A DNA stretch of 64,000 nt, from positions 1 through 64,000 of the forward strand of contig JBFSVS010000004.1 in NCBI GenBank assembly GCA_041263285.1. Direction: 5' to 3'. This stretch comes from Acidiparvus fluvialis (GTDB lineage Bacteria > Acidobacteriota > Holophagae > Holophagales > Holophagaceae). Both the position numbers and the translations under genes were made by a program. Positions 51,883 through 60,186 of this stretch are shown here, piece after piece (position 1 is the stretch's first letter; every line of letters begins with the position of its first letter). The notes beneath the pieces are model-generated. The model made no database searches, had not been told where the DNA came from, and saw only the letters and a program-made list of their open reading frames with translations.

Positions 51883-52446
51883 TTAGGACAAAGAATCCAT
51901 GGATTCACAGAGAAAGTGGAGAATCATTTCATGTATTTCTTGAATGCGGGCGGTCACCTGAGATGGGACGATGAAGGCATCATCCACGAGGTTCTTCAGG
52001 GCACCCCCGTCCCGCCCAAGCAGTCCTATTGTGCGAATACCGCATGCCTTTGAGGCTTCGACAGCTTTGATAATATTAGCGCTTTGACCACTTGTACTGA
52101 TGGCGATCAAGATGTCTCCACTCTTACCAAGACCTTCTATTTGTCTAGAGAAAATAACTTCAAATCCATAATCATTACCTATAGCAGTGAGAGCGGAGGT
52201 ATCCGTTGTCAGAGCTAGGGCAGGGTAAGCGCCACGCTCTTTAAGATACCGACCTGTCAACTCAGCGGCAAAATGCTGAGCATCCGCAGCGCTTCCGCCA
52301 TTACCACAAATGAGAATCTTATTACCTGAGTTCATGGCTCTATGTATCTCAGAGGCGAGTTGAACGATATGAGGTAACTCGGAAGTTAAGTATCCGTTTT
52401 GAAGTTCCGTTGATTCCCGAAGGTTGTTTTTTAGCTGGAGAATCAC
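51883..52446 (-). CDS. gmhA: Sedoheptulose-7-phosphate isomerase (SIS domain)
   Basis: 187 residues from a GTG at 52446. I chose it because AAAAAGGACG lies five bases upstream, the length then matches GmhA, and earlier in-frame starts run into ftsK. First step of ADP-heptose synthesis for the LPS core. CGNGGSAADAQHFAAELTGR, AIGNDYGFEVIFSRQIEG, ISTSGQSANIIKAVEA and the C-terminal QEIHEMILHFLCE are diagnostic. Lies between ftsK and hemW on the minus strand. Confidence 0.92.
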   Translation of the reverse strand: MILQLKNNLRESTELQNGYLTSELPHIVQLASEIHRAMNSGNKILICGNGGSAADAQHFAAELTGRYLKERGAYPALALTTDTSALTAIGNDYGFEVIFSRQIEGLGKSGDILIAISTSGQSANIIKAVEASKACGIRTIGLLGRDGGALKNLVDDAFIVPSQVTARIQEIHEMILHFLCESMDSLS

Positions 52447-52472
52447 AAACGTCCTTTTTGACTGATTAGAAT

Positions 52473-52478
52473 AGTTTA
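52473..52478 (-). promoter_or_regulatory. TAAACT element before gmhA
   Basis: Minus-strand TAAACT just past the ftsK stop, 26 bases before the gmhA GTG. Possible own promoter of gmhA. Confidence 0.3.
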
Positions 52479-52480
52479 TC

Positions 52481-54991
52481 TCAGGGCTGTCTAAAAATTT
52501 CTCTCGGCTTTCCGACACCTCGGTCGGGACCAATGACACCCTCATTTTCCATACGATCAATAATACGGGCTGCACGACCGTACCCAAGCCCCAATTTTCG
52601 TTGCAATAAACTAGTACTGGCTTTCCCTTCCCTTATCACCACCTCAATGGCTTTCTGATAAATATCTCCCCCACTTCCTGAATTAGGTCCGATATCCATA
52701 GCCTCTTCCGATTCATCCGTTTCTATGACCTTGATGAGCTGTTCATTGTAGTCAGGTCGGCCTCGATCTTTCAACCAATCGACCAACCTCAAGGTCTCTG
52801 TTTCAGTCAAATAGGGAGCATGAATTCGACTTGGTCGAGCTGCGCCAGGAGCCAAGAAAAGACCATCACCTTGACCGAGGAGATTTTCTGCTCCAGAGCA
52901 GTCCAAAATCGTACGCGAATCAATTTTAGTACTTACCCGATAACTCAATCGACTTGGAAGATTAGCCTTAATGACCCCCGTCAAGATATCGACCGAGGGG
53001 CGCTGGGTGGCAAGAATCAGATGGATACCCACGGCACGAGCTTTTTGTGCAATACGCGCGATACTGTCCTCGACTTCCGTACGAGCGACCATTATAAGAT
53101 CAGCCAACTCGTCGATGACCACCACTACATAAGGGATGGGCTCTAAGGTTGCAGGACGATCCGGCCACTTTGGAGTGGGGGTAGGATCAGGAAGGGTAAA
53201 AGTTCCTCCGTTCTTTTCTATTTTTTCATTATATTGCTCCAGGTTTCTCACACTCAATAAGGCTAAGCGCTTATAGCGTTCCTCCATCTGAGCGACCACC
53301 CAGCGAAGAACCCGACCTGCTTCTTTCATATCGGTTACAACAGGGGACCATAGGTGGGGAATATCTTCATAGATACCCATCTCGACCATTTTGGGATCGA
53401 TTAAAATTAGTTTCACTTGCTCAGAAGTCGCACGGAGCAGAATAGAGCAAATCATGGCATTGACTGCAACGCTTTTTCCGCTTCCGGTCGAGCCACCAAT
53501 TAACAAATGGGGCATGCGAGCAAGATCCATCACCAAGGGGGACCCAGAAATATCTTTTCCCAATGCCATAGTTAGCAAACTCTTCGATTGTTGAAAAGCA
53601 TCAGATTCAATAATCTCTCTGAATACAATAAGATCTCGCCGAGGGTTTGGCACTTCTATTCCTACAGCATTCTTCCCTGAGATGCGATCCATACGGATCG
53701 CTTCGGCCTGAAGAGCCATGGCAAGATCTTCTTCCATGTTCAAGATTTTGGAGAGCGGAATACCTGGATCCGGCTGGAATTCATAAACAGTCACAATAGG
53801 GCCGGGTCGATTACCAATGACTTGACCTGAAATCTTGAATTCTAAAAGCTTCTGGAGAATTGCTTCTTGGGTACTTTTGATTACAGATAAATCCATCTTT
53901 TCAGACTTCAATGGCTGATCAAAAAGATCTTTAGATGGCAAACTTCGGTTGGTAGATTTTTTAACTTCTTTCTTGATCTTAGGGGGATCTGGTAGGGGAG
54001 GTATGGGTAGAGGAGGCTGCACAATAGGGCGCCCCTGGCCATCCTTCCCCGTCAGCGCCTCCTCCAAATAGGGCTCTTCAGGGGGGGTGGTTACTCCTTG
54101 GAGCAGATCACTCCTAAAATCGGTCAGCGCATTGGAAGCAGGTGCATCTAGATTAATAGAATGTATTTCGGGAAGAACATCTCGAGGAGATGGCGGGGCT
54201 AAAGAGTTTCGACTCTCATCGTGTGCCTTTTGTGCACGCTCTAGAGCTTCTCGTTGCTCATCAAAACTAATTTGGGATAGAGTATTCTTTCGAATCTTAG
54301 CTTCTTCACGTTTACGACGAAGAAAGTTAAATACAGAAATCCAATGACCCCAAAGATTGCGAAGACCAGTCATGGGAAGAGCCTGCAATTTAGGCCACCA
54401 ATACCGTTCTGCCCAAGTTGCTAATCGACTTCCTATCCAAGTGGCTAAAGCCGGTGAGACGATTAATAAACTAATAGCTAACAGTGCAAGACAGAGAACA
54501 TAAAGTCCGGTCGTACCAAACCAACTCTGAAGCCAGGGCTGAAGAACAGCACCTAAAAGACCTCCCATTCGGAAAGAAAATACTTGGGGAGCAAATGCCC
54601 ACATCACCGAGAGCGAGGCGATGAGTCCTAGCCAGGCTAAACGCCTAGCCCATCGGGGAGCATCACTGGTATCTGGCCATATTTCCCAAAGGATCCAGCC
54701 TGGAATCAGCCAAGCCATTATCCCAAATATGGTGTAGAAAAGACCGGCTAGGTAACTGCCGAGTTTTCCACATAAATTATGAATAATTTCGATCCTATTC
54801 GTGGTGTTGAAGAAACTGGGATCAGTCGGATTAAAACTCACTAAGGAAAAAATAAGAATCAGCACAAAAGCTAATCCAGAAAGGCGAATAATCCAAGGCC
54901 AAGCGAGTGACCCTAAATGCTTCTTTCCAGGTGTAGCCAAAGAGAACTCCCAAAGTACATCAAGTTTAACCCCGAAGCAGGGCAAGTTCAC
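52481..54991 (-). CDS. ftsK: DNA translocase FtsK/SpoIIIE
   Basis: 836 residues from a GTG with AGGA upstream. Four or five membrane helices (about 30-200), a Pro/charged linker (about 215-350), then the hexameric motor. Motor motifs: Walker A GGSTGSGKSVAVNAMI, Walker B VVVIDELADLIMVA and LATQRPSVDILTGVIKANL. The C-terminal gamma winged helix is present (about 765-836, STSLLQRKLGLGYGRAARII), which reads KOPS sites. FtsK anchors at the septum and pumps chromosome termini apart. Confidence 0.95.
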   Translation of the reverse strand: MNLPCFGVKLDVLWEFSLATPGKKHLGSLAWPWIIRLSGLAFVLILIFSLVSFNPTDPSFFNTTNRIEIIHNLCGKLGSYLAGLFYTIFGIMAWLIPGWILWEIWPDTSDAPRWARRLAWLGLIASLSVMWAFAPQVFSFRMGGLLGAVLQPWLQSWFGTTGLYVLCLALLAISLLIVSPALATWIGSRLATWAERYWWPKLQALPMTGLRNLWGHWISVFNFLRRKREEAKIRKNTLSQISFDEQREALERAQKAHDESRNSLAPPSPRDVLPEIHSINLDAPASNALTDFRSDLLQGVTTPPEEPYLEEALTGKDGQGRPIVQPPLPIPPLPDPPKIKKEVKKSTNRSLPSKDLFDQPLKSEKMDLSVIKSTQEAILQKLLEFKISGQVIGNRPGPIVTVYEFQPDPGIPLSKILNMEEDLAMALQAEAIRMDRISGKNAVGIEVPNPRRDLIVFREIIESDAFQQSKSLLTMALGKDISGSPLVMDLARMPHLLIGGSTGSGKSVAVNAMICSILLRATSEQVKLILIDPKMVEMGIYEDIPHLWSPVVTDMKEAGRVLRWVVAQMEERYKRLALLSVRNLEQYNEKIEKNGGTFTLPDPTPTPKWPDRPATLEPIPYVVVVIDELADLIMVARTEVEDSIARIAQKARAVGIHLILATQRPSVDILTGVIKANLPSRLSYRVSTKIDSRTILDCSGAENLLGQGDGLFLAPGAARPSRIHAPYLTETETLRLVDWLKDRGRPDYNEQLIKVIETDESEEAMDIGPNSGSGGDIYQKAIEVVIREGKASTSLLQRKLGLGYGRAARIIDRMENEGVIGPDRGVGKPREIFRQP

Positions 54992-55029
54992 CTATTTCCT
55001 AGGAGATTTGAAGTGAAAATTCAATCAAA

Positions 55030-55368
55030 TTAGGGTCGACACCGGGCCCAATAATTTGCCTTTTCTTGGATACGTATTTCCGTCACGCAGTGTCCGCGAC
55101 TTAACAAATATTCACAAGCCCATTGGGATAACAGTTCAGCGGTAGGGTTACGTCCTTTGAATTCGGTCGCATCATTGAGAAGGGTGTAGTCAACGGATTG
55201 AATCCACGTATGAACATCGTCATGGATAGTACTTCGATCTTTTAACTGTTGTATTTCAAAAGAGGCCTCAATGTGCCAATTGTGACCATGTCGTGCTTCT
55301 GTAAAGCCTGGTAAATCATGAAAATGATCGGAGACAAAAGGATGACTGAGGGAAAAAATAATAGACAT
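55030..55368 (-). CDS. PTPS-III-like 6-pyruvoyltetrahydropterin synthase homologue
   Basis: 112 residues from the ATG at 55368; in-frame starts at 55386 and 55395 are possible. T-fold zinc enzyme: His ligands H15 (FVSDHFHDLPG), H27 and H29 (ARHGHNWH). The position where PTPS and QueD carry the catalytic Cys of CxxxHGH reads E24-x-x-HGH. ExxHGH is the mark of PTPS-III, which in some bacteria replaces dihydroneopterin aldolase (FolB) in folate synthesis. The next conserved LDH motif reads VDY here. NPTAELLSQWACEYL near the C terminus fits the family. A queuosine role (QueD) is less likely. Divergent from dsbD. Confidence 0.8.
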   Translation of the reverse strand: MSIIFSLSHPFVSDHFHDLPGFTEARHGHNWHIEASFEIQQLKDRSTIHDDVHTWIQSVDYTLLNDATEFKGRNPTAELLSQWACEYLLSRGHCVTEIRIQEKANYWARCRP

Positions 55369-55420
55369 AACCCCATTGTAAATCATGAGTATCAAATAGA
55401 GAGTTCATCAATCTATGCTG

Positions 55421-55426
55421 TAAACT
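55421..55426 (+). promoter_or_regulatory. TAAACT element immediately before dsbD
   Basis: TGTAAACTATA context identical to that before thiG; ends eight bases before the ATG at 55435, implying an almost leaderless transcript. Confidence 0.35.
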
Positions 55427-55434
55427 ATAAAAAG

Positions 55435-57060
55435 ATGAAAAATCTATTAGTAGCCTCTTTTTTAATGGCCTCTAGTTTGTGGGGGCAGGTTTCGGTTGAG
55501 TTTCGCCCCGTAGAATCCATACGGATTCTACAGAATCAAGATCGCTTAGTTATTCAGATTCCGCCAAAAGCCCACCTCAAAACAACCTTCCTAAAAGTTG
55601 AAGCATTATCGTCACCCCAGGCCATCAGGATGGGTGAACTTCCTAAGGCGTCGGGGAAAGATGAGTTAGGTGACAATATTTATCGCCAGGAATTAGTTTG
55701 GCCAATCTTATTCAATACCACTGAGACCGATCTTGAGTTGACCGTGACCTATCAGCCCTGTACCGAGGGACCTGGGGGAATATGTTATCCACCCACCCAG
55801 CAAAAAATTAAAGTTCGTTCTGTAGCCTCTTCACCCACAGATTTTTCATTTCCATGGTGGTCTTTCTTGGGTATTTTCTTTGCAGGCCTTCTCGCTTCCC
55901 TTACGCCTTGCGTTTATCCTATGATTCCCATCACGATAGCCGTCATTGGAATACGCGATATTTCGAAGAAAAGAGCCGCTATTTTAACTTTAGCGCTCGT
56001 AATGGGCATGGCTATAATGTACTCATTACTAGGTATATTTGCTGTACTATCAGGAAACGTATTTGGATCTATCTTAGGATCAGCTAGTTTTATCATAGTT
56101 ATTAGTATCTTATTTTTTATCTTTGGCCTATCCCTTTTGGGTGCTTTTGAATTTAGCATATCGACTTCCGCCCAAAATCGACTCCAGTCATGGTCGACTC
56201 GCTCTGGAATCTGGGCCCCCTTTTTAACCGGAGTCGTCTTGGGCCCTTTATCGGCTCCTTGTATCGGCCCTATTTTGGGAACTATTTTAGTTAGTATTTC
56301 GAAGGGAAGTCTTTTCTTGGGTGCCGTAGAGTTATTTATCTTTGCACTCGGCATGGGAGTACCGTTCATGTTAGTCGGTATATTAGGGGTACAACTTCCT
56401 AAAAGTGGTGCTTGGCTCGAATTCCTGAAAAAAACTATGGGATTTATAGTTCTTGCCTTTGCCATATGGACATTGCGCACCATTCTCCCGGTTACCTGGA
56501 CATTATGGCTATGCTTTACCCTAGTGATAGTAGCCATTTGGCTTTATCAAAAAATCCATATTGATTCTTCGCCTTTGAAACTTATTTATAGAATTATCTG
56601 TGTTTTGTTGGGTTTATTCGTAGTCTATTTTTCTCTTCGTCTGACCGAAGTCTACCTCAAGATCACCATTTTTAAAGGCAGTACCGCTCGCATTCTTGGA
56701 CTAGATCAAAGCTTCAAACAAGAATGGATGAACCAAGATTTAGAGGCAGCTATAGAGGAGGCCAAGAAAAAAGATCGTCCTATTTTGGTAGATGTTTATG
56801 CTGATTGGTGTGCTGCCTGTTTCGAACTAGATCAAAGAACGTGGCCGGATGAAGCAGTTCGTGATTATGTTCGAAAAAATTATATTGCTATCCGAATCGA
56901 TATGGACAAGATTCGCCCAGATCTCGCTAAGCGCTATCAAATTCTGGGCTACCCGACAATCTTAGTTTTAGATACCGAAGGACGAGAGATTAAGCGCATC
57001 TTGGGATATCAAAGTCCCCAAGAGATGCTTCGATTTATGAACCTGAATCAGGTAAAGTAG
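55435..57060 (+). CDS. dsbD: Thiol:disulfide interchange protein DsbD
   Basis: 541 residues from the ATG at 55435, where a signal peptide begins (about 1-18, NLLVASFLMASSLWGQ); earlier in-frame codons overlap the divergent PTPS gene. N-terminal periplasmic domain with C109 and C117 (YQPCTEGPGGICYPP). Eight-helix membrane domain with C159 (LASLTPCVYPMIP) and C276 (PLSAPCIGPILG). C-terminal thioredoxin domain with C459-A-A-C462 (ADWCAACFELD). All six electron-relay cysteines are in place, so it should pass reducing power from cytosolic thioredoxin to the periplasm. Its end overlaps the convergent nth fusion by 13 bases. Confidence 0.95.
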   Translation: MKNLLVASFLMASSLWGQVSVEFRPVESIRILQNQDRLVIQIPPKAHLKTTFLKVEALSSPQAIRMGELPKASGKDELGDNIYRQELVWPILFNTTETDLELTVTYQPCTEGPGGICYPPTQQKIKVRSVASSPTDFSFPWWSFLGIFFAGLLASLTPCVYPMIPITIAVIGIRDISKKRAAILTLALVMGMAIMYSLLGIFAVLSGNVFGSILGSASFIIVISILFFIFGLSLLGAFEFSISTSAQNRLQSWSTRSGIWAPFLTGVVLGPLSAPCIGPILGTILVSISKGSLFLGAVELFIFALGMGVPFMLVGILGVQLPKSGAWLEFLKKTMGFIVLAFAIWTLRTILPVTWTLWLCFTLVIVAIWLYQKIHIDSSPLKLIYRIICVLLGLFVVYFSLRLTEVYLKITIFKGSTARILGLDQSFKQEWMNQDLEAAIEEAKKKDRPILVDVYADWCAACFELDQRTWPDEAVRDYVRKNYIAIRIDMDKIRPDLAKRYQILGYPTILVLDTEGREIKRILGYQSPQEMLRFMNLNQVK

Positions 57061-58448
57061 TTTTGCTTCAAATATCGGAGGGCCGCAGGGGTTCGACTTA
57101 AGTACCAGGTCAAAAGTTCTCCGTTAATAATATCCACCTTGCTTTTCGGGAATAATTTCATCATTTCTTGTCGGTCTTTCTCGTTAAAAGGATAGGGTTC
57201 GGTTGGCAGAAGTATTAGATCAGGCTTTAGCTTTTCCATCTCTTTTGAGGTCAGCTTAGGGTAGTCCTTAGATTTATTGGTATCTCCAAGCACTTGGCCC
57301 CCTAAGGCCTTTAGTAATCCACCGCAGTAAGACTGCGAACCTGCCACAATCCATGGAGATTTCCAAACGAAAATAAGAACTTTGAGAGATTTGACTCGCC
57401 GGCCGAGAATACACCTTCTAAGTTCTGCGACAGACTTTTTGGATTTAGTTTCTCGATGAAGACGCTGCCCTAGGAGTTGATAAGCCTTAATACAACTCTT
57501 CAGGTCTGTCACATTCAGGACAAGAGTTGGAATTCGTGCTCCTTCCAATTCCTGAGCTATCTTTTTAGTATTCTCCGTGCGCTCGAGAATGACTAAGGTA
57601 GGTTTGAGTCTCAGAATATCCTTGAATCTTGGATTTTTAGTTCCTCCCACCCTCGGTATTTTTTCCAGCACTCTAGATGGATGAATACAGTAGTTGGTTC
57701 TTCCCACTAAGGAGGAGGCTAATCCCCATTGACACATCAGTTCAGTAACAGAAGGGACAAGACTTATGAGTCGCTCAGATGTTTTTACCCATCGTCCCGT
57801 ATGAGGATCTTTCTTCTCTCGAAGCCCCGTTGGGCACAGCGGCCGAAGGGAGCATTCATGACAAAGAGGACTTTGCGCTTTGCATATAGTTCGACCGTGA
57901 GTAATGAATTGATGATGCAGCAGAGTCCATGTTTCTCTTCTAAATAAGCGGCATAAATCTTTTTCGATATGGTCAGGATTTTTAGAAGTACTTAACCCAA
58001 GTCGACGCGCCAATCTCCCAACATGGGTATCGACGGCCATGGCGGGTATTCCAAAAGCATTGCTGAGGACGACATTCGCGGTCTTTTTTCCTACTCCTGG
58101 TAGTTGAATCAGATCTTCGGATCGAGAAGGAATGTTCCCTTGATGAAAATGCACTACCCGTTGGGCCATAGCGATTAGAAATTTGGATTTATTTCTATAA
58201 AATCCAGTAGCTTTAATCAATTTCTGAAGATCTTTTATGTTGGCGGAGGCTAGAGTATCTAGAGTTGGATATTTTTTGAATACTGATGGCGTAGTGATAT
58301 TGACTCGTGCATCTGTACACTGCGCACTCAATATGGTTGCAACGGTCAACTCATAAGCATTACGATGATCCAGCATGCATATGGCTTTGGGGTATAGTTT
58401 GTTGAGGTATGTCTGAATTTTTTTCAAATCATTAGGGGTTCGAGTCAT
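57048..58448 (-). CDS. Endonuclease III fused to BtuF/TroA-like substrate-binding domain
   Basis: 466 residues in one uninterrupted frame. Residues 1 to about 212 are a complete endonuclease III: SAQCTDARVN, helix-hairpin-helix LPGVGKKTANVV with catalytic K122, D140 in VDTHVGRLARRLGL, and the iron-sulfur cysteines C189, C196, C199, C205 (Cx6Cx2Cx5C). After a short linker, about 226-466 is a helical-backbone metal-receptor domain like the B12-binding protein BtuF: RLISLVPSVTELMCQWGL, RVGGTKNPRFKDILRLKPTL, KPDLILLPTEPYPF. No signal peptide or membrane segment is present, so the binding domain is cytosolic. Nth removes oxidised pyrimidines; what the second domain binds is unknown. No ABC permease is adjacent. 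Confidence 0.88.
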   Translation of the reverse strand: MTRTPNDLKKIQTYLNKLYPKAICMLDHRNAYELTVATILSAQCTDARVNITTPSVFKKYPTLDTLASANIKDLQKLIKATGFYRNKSKFLIAMAQRVVHFHQGNIPSRSEDLIQLPGVGKKTANVVLSNAFGIPAMAVDTHVGRLARRLGLSTSKNPDHIEKDLCRLFRRETWTLLHHQFITHGRTICKAQSPLCHECSLRPLCPTGLREKKDPHTGRWVKTSERLISLVPSVTELMCQWGLASSLVGRTNYCIHPSRVLEKIPRVGGTKNPRFKDILRLKPTLVILERTENTKKIAQELEGARIPTLVLNVTDLKSCIKAYQLLGQRLHRETKSKKSVAELRRCILGRRVKSLKVLIFVWKSPWIVAGSQSYCGGLLKALGGQVLGDTNKSKDYPKLTSKEMEKLKPDLILLPTEPYPFNEKDRQEMMKLFPKSKVDIINGELLTWYLSRTPAALRYLKQNYFT

Positions 58449-58507
58449 AAGTCTAGATTAGATTAATGGCATATAACCGATTAGAATAGTTGAAGAAGGG
58501 AAATTCA

Positions 58508-59362
58508 TTGTCTAACCTAACTTTTAAACTCGATTGCCAAGAAACTTCAGAACATTACCGTCGGGTCATTGAGAAAAATATTAAGCAATTAGGCCAATCT
58601 CCCGGCCTAGCTGTCATTTTGGGGTGCAGCGAAGAGGGGTGCATTACATATCATCGTTTCTTGATGAAAGATTGTCAGGATCTAGGTATTCGAGTTCAAG
58701 ATATTGAGGTAGAAAGCGGTTTAGAGCTCGTAAAGACCGTCTCTCGCCTGAACCAAGATCCCAAGTATCAAGGTATTTTTATTTTTTATCCCCTTAAGTA
58801 TCCAGGTCTCAAAGACGACGAAATTATGGATCTCTTGGACCCCGAAAAAGATATCGAAGGGCTTCATTCAACAAACATTGGGTATCTTAATAAATTTCGA
58901 AAACGTATGGATGGATCAGATCATCGATGTATGACTCCGTGTACTGCTCGCGCCGTTGTGAAAACTCTTAAGCGAGGATTTGGAGAAGAGTGGTTAGCAG
59001 GTAAAACAGTTTTGGTAATTAATGATTCCTTACGTATTGGAAGACCTCTTACAGCCATGATGGCTAATTTGAAAGCTACTCCTATTTTGTGTCACCATAA
59101 TACCTCGGTCAGTCACCTAGAAAAATTCACTGCTATGGCGGATGTAATTGTTTCAGCTGTTCCAGTACTCGGCTATCAAATTGAGACTTCTCTTATTCAG
59201 GACCATACACTTTGTTTTGACTTGTCAGGGCATGGAAACTTCAATTTCCAAGAACTAGAAGCCCGTGGGATCGCGCACACTGATAATAGCCACAACAGTA
59301 TTGGTAAAGTAACACGCATGATGGCGCTTTTGAATCTGACTTATGCAGCAGGTCTTAAATAA
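58508..59362 (+). CDS. Mtd1-like NAD-dependent methylenetetrahydrofolate dehydrogenase (FolD superfamily)
   Basis: 284 residues from a TTG at 58508, preceded by AAGAAGGG. Overall FolD fold, but the dual-function active site is changed. In the YxxxK motif Tyr48 stays and the Lys position is Leu52 (TYHRFLMKDC). The Gln of VQLPLP is Phe93 (GIFIFYPLKYPG), and the Asp of KDVDG is Glu117 (EKDIEGLH). PCT (144-146), VLVINDSLRIGRPLTAMMAN and GKVTRMMALLNLT follow. This pattern resembles the monofunctional NAD-dependent enzyme of yeast (Mtd1: a Y-x5-K spacing, YFP, KDVEGL, VINRSEIVGRP) more than bacterial FolD. It would oxidise methylene-THF without cyclohydrolase activity. The comparison is from memory of that family. 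Confidence 0.75.
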   Translation: MSNLTFKLDCQETSEHYRRVIEKNIKQLGQSPGLAVILGCSEEGCITYHRFLMKDCQDLGIRVQDIEVESGLELVKTVSRLNQDPKYQGIFIFYPLKYPGLKDDEIMDLLDPEKDIEGLHSTNIGYLNKFRKRMDGSDHRCMTPCTARAVVKTLKRGFGEEWLAGKTVLVINDSLRIGRPLTAMMANLKATPILCHHNTSVSHLEKFTAMADVIVSAVPVLGYQIETSLIQDHTLCFDLSGHGNFNFQELEARGIAHTDNSHNSIGKVTRMMALLNLTYAAGLK

Positions 59363-60175
59363 TTACGAATTAGTTGCTCGTCCAGTTCTCCAAATTAATA
59401 ATAGTTGATCTAAGAGTTCTGGAAACTTAGTGAGGTGCATCGCATTAGGACCATCGCTATGAGCATGATCAGGGTCGTTATGCACCTCGAAGAAAAAACC
59501 ATCTACCGAGGTCGCCGCTGCTCGAGCCAGAGTCGGGATCATATCACGTGCTCCTCCGGTCCTAGATCCGAGCGCCCCAGGTTTCTGAACGCTATGCGTT
59601 GCGTCAAAAATCACAGGGCATCCGGTTTGTTTTAAATGAGGAAACGATTGAAAATCTACTACCAAATTTCCATAACCAAAAGTCGTGCCACGTTCCGTAA
59701 CCCATACCGGAGAGGATCCGGCAGACCGCACCTTGTCTACCGCATGTTGGAGATCCCACGGAGCTAAAAACTGTCCCTTTTTGATATTGACGACTTTTCC
59801 TGTTTTACCTGCAGCCATTAAAAGATCAGTTTGTCTGCATAAAAAAGCAGGTATTTGCAAAATGTCCACGTATGAAGCCACTTCAGAACATTGGGTAGAC
59901 TCATGAACATCTGTGAGAACTGGAATCTGTAGGGTCTCTCGTATCTCACTCAATATCTTGAGACCTTCTTTCATACCCGGACCACGAGCGCTAGCCATTG
60001 AAGTTCGATTTGCTTTATCAAAACTACTTTTAAAAATAAAAGGAATTTTTCGTGCTTCCGCAATCTTTTTTAACTCTGTCGCCATCATCAGTGCATGCGT
60101 TCGACTCTCGATGACACACGGACCCGAGATGAGAAAAAAGCTATTGGGAGTATAGGGTTGGTTAAAGTCCATCAT
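59363..60175 (-). CDS. kdsA: 3-deoxy-8-phosphooctulonate synthase (Kdo-8-P synthase)
   Basis: 270 residues. Condenses arabinose 5-phosphate and PEP to Kdo-8-P for lipid A-Kdo. FKSSFDKANRTSMASARGPG, IPAFLCRQTDLLMAAGKTG, VNIKKGQFLAPWD, ERGTTFGYGNLVVDF and FDATHSVQKPGALG are diagnostic. GPCVIES has Cys20 where metal-independent enzymes such as E. coli KdsA have Asn, pointing to the metal-dependent class. Stop abuts the convergent Mtd1-like gene. Confidence 0.95.
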   Translation of the reverse strand: MMDFNQPYTPNSFFLISGPCVIESRTHALMMATELKKIAEARKIPFIFKSSFDKANRTSMASARGPGMKEGLKILSEIRETLQIPVLTDVHESTQCSEVASYVDILQIPAFLCRQTDLLMAAGKTGKVVNIKKGQFLAPWDLQHAVDKVRSAGSSPVWVTERGTTFGYGNLVVDFQSFPHLKQTGCPVIFDATHSVQKPGALGSRTGGARDMIPTLARAAATSVDGFFFEVHNDPDHAHSDGPNAMHLTKFPELLDQLLLIWRTGRATNS

Positions 60176-60186
60176 GATGCGTTTAA

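Noticed and set aside
52447..52587. Longer gmhA frame overlapping the ftsK end
   Set aside because: Extra residues do not match GmhA; GTG 52446 has a good Shine-Dalgarno and gives the normal length.
55030..55368. QueD (queuosine) assignment
   Set aside because: The catalytic Cys is missing and the ExxHGH motif points to PTPS-III.
55318..55434. Upstream extension of dsbD
   Set aside because: It overlaps the divergent PTPS-III-like gene; the signal peptide starts at 55435.
57048..58448. Nth-BtuF-like ORF as two genes merged by an undetected frameshift
   Set aside because: The frame is continuous with a natural linker and no internal ribosome site or start at the junction was seen.
58508..59362. 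Ordinary bifunctional FolD
   Set aside because: The cyclohydrolase Lys, Gln and Asp are replaced and motif spacing differs.
57048..59362. A joint B12 system linking the BtuF-like domain with the CarH-like regulator
   Set aside because: The genes are 25 kb apart and no shared site was seen, so the link would be speculation.
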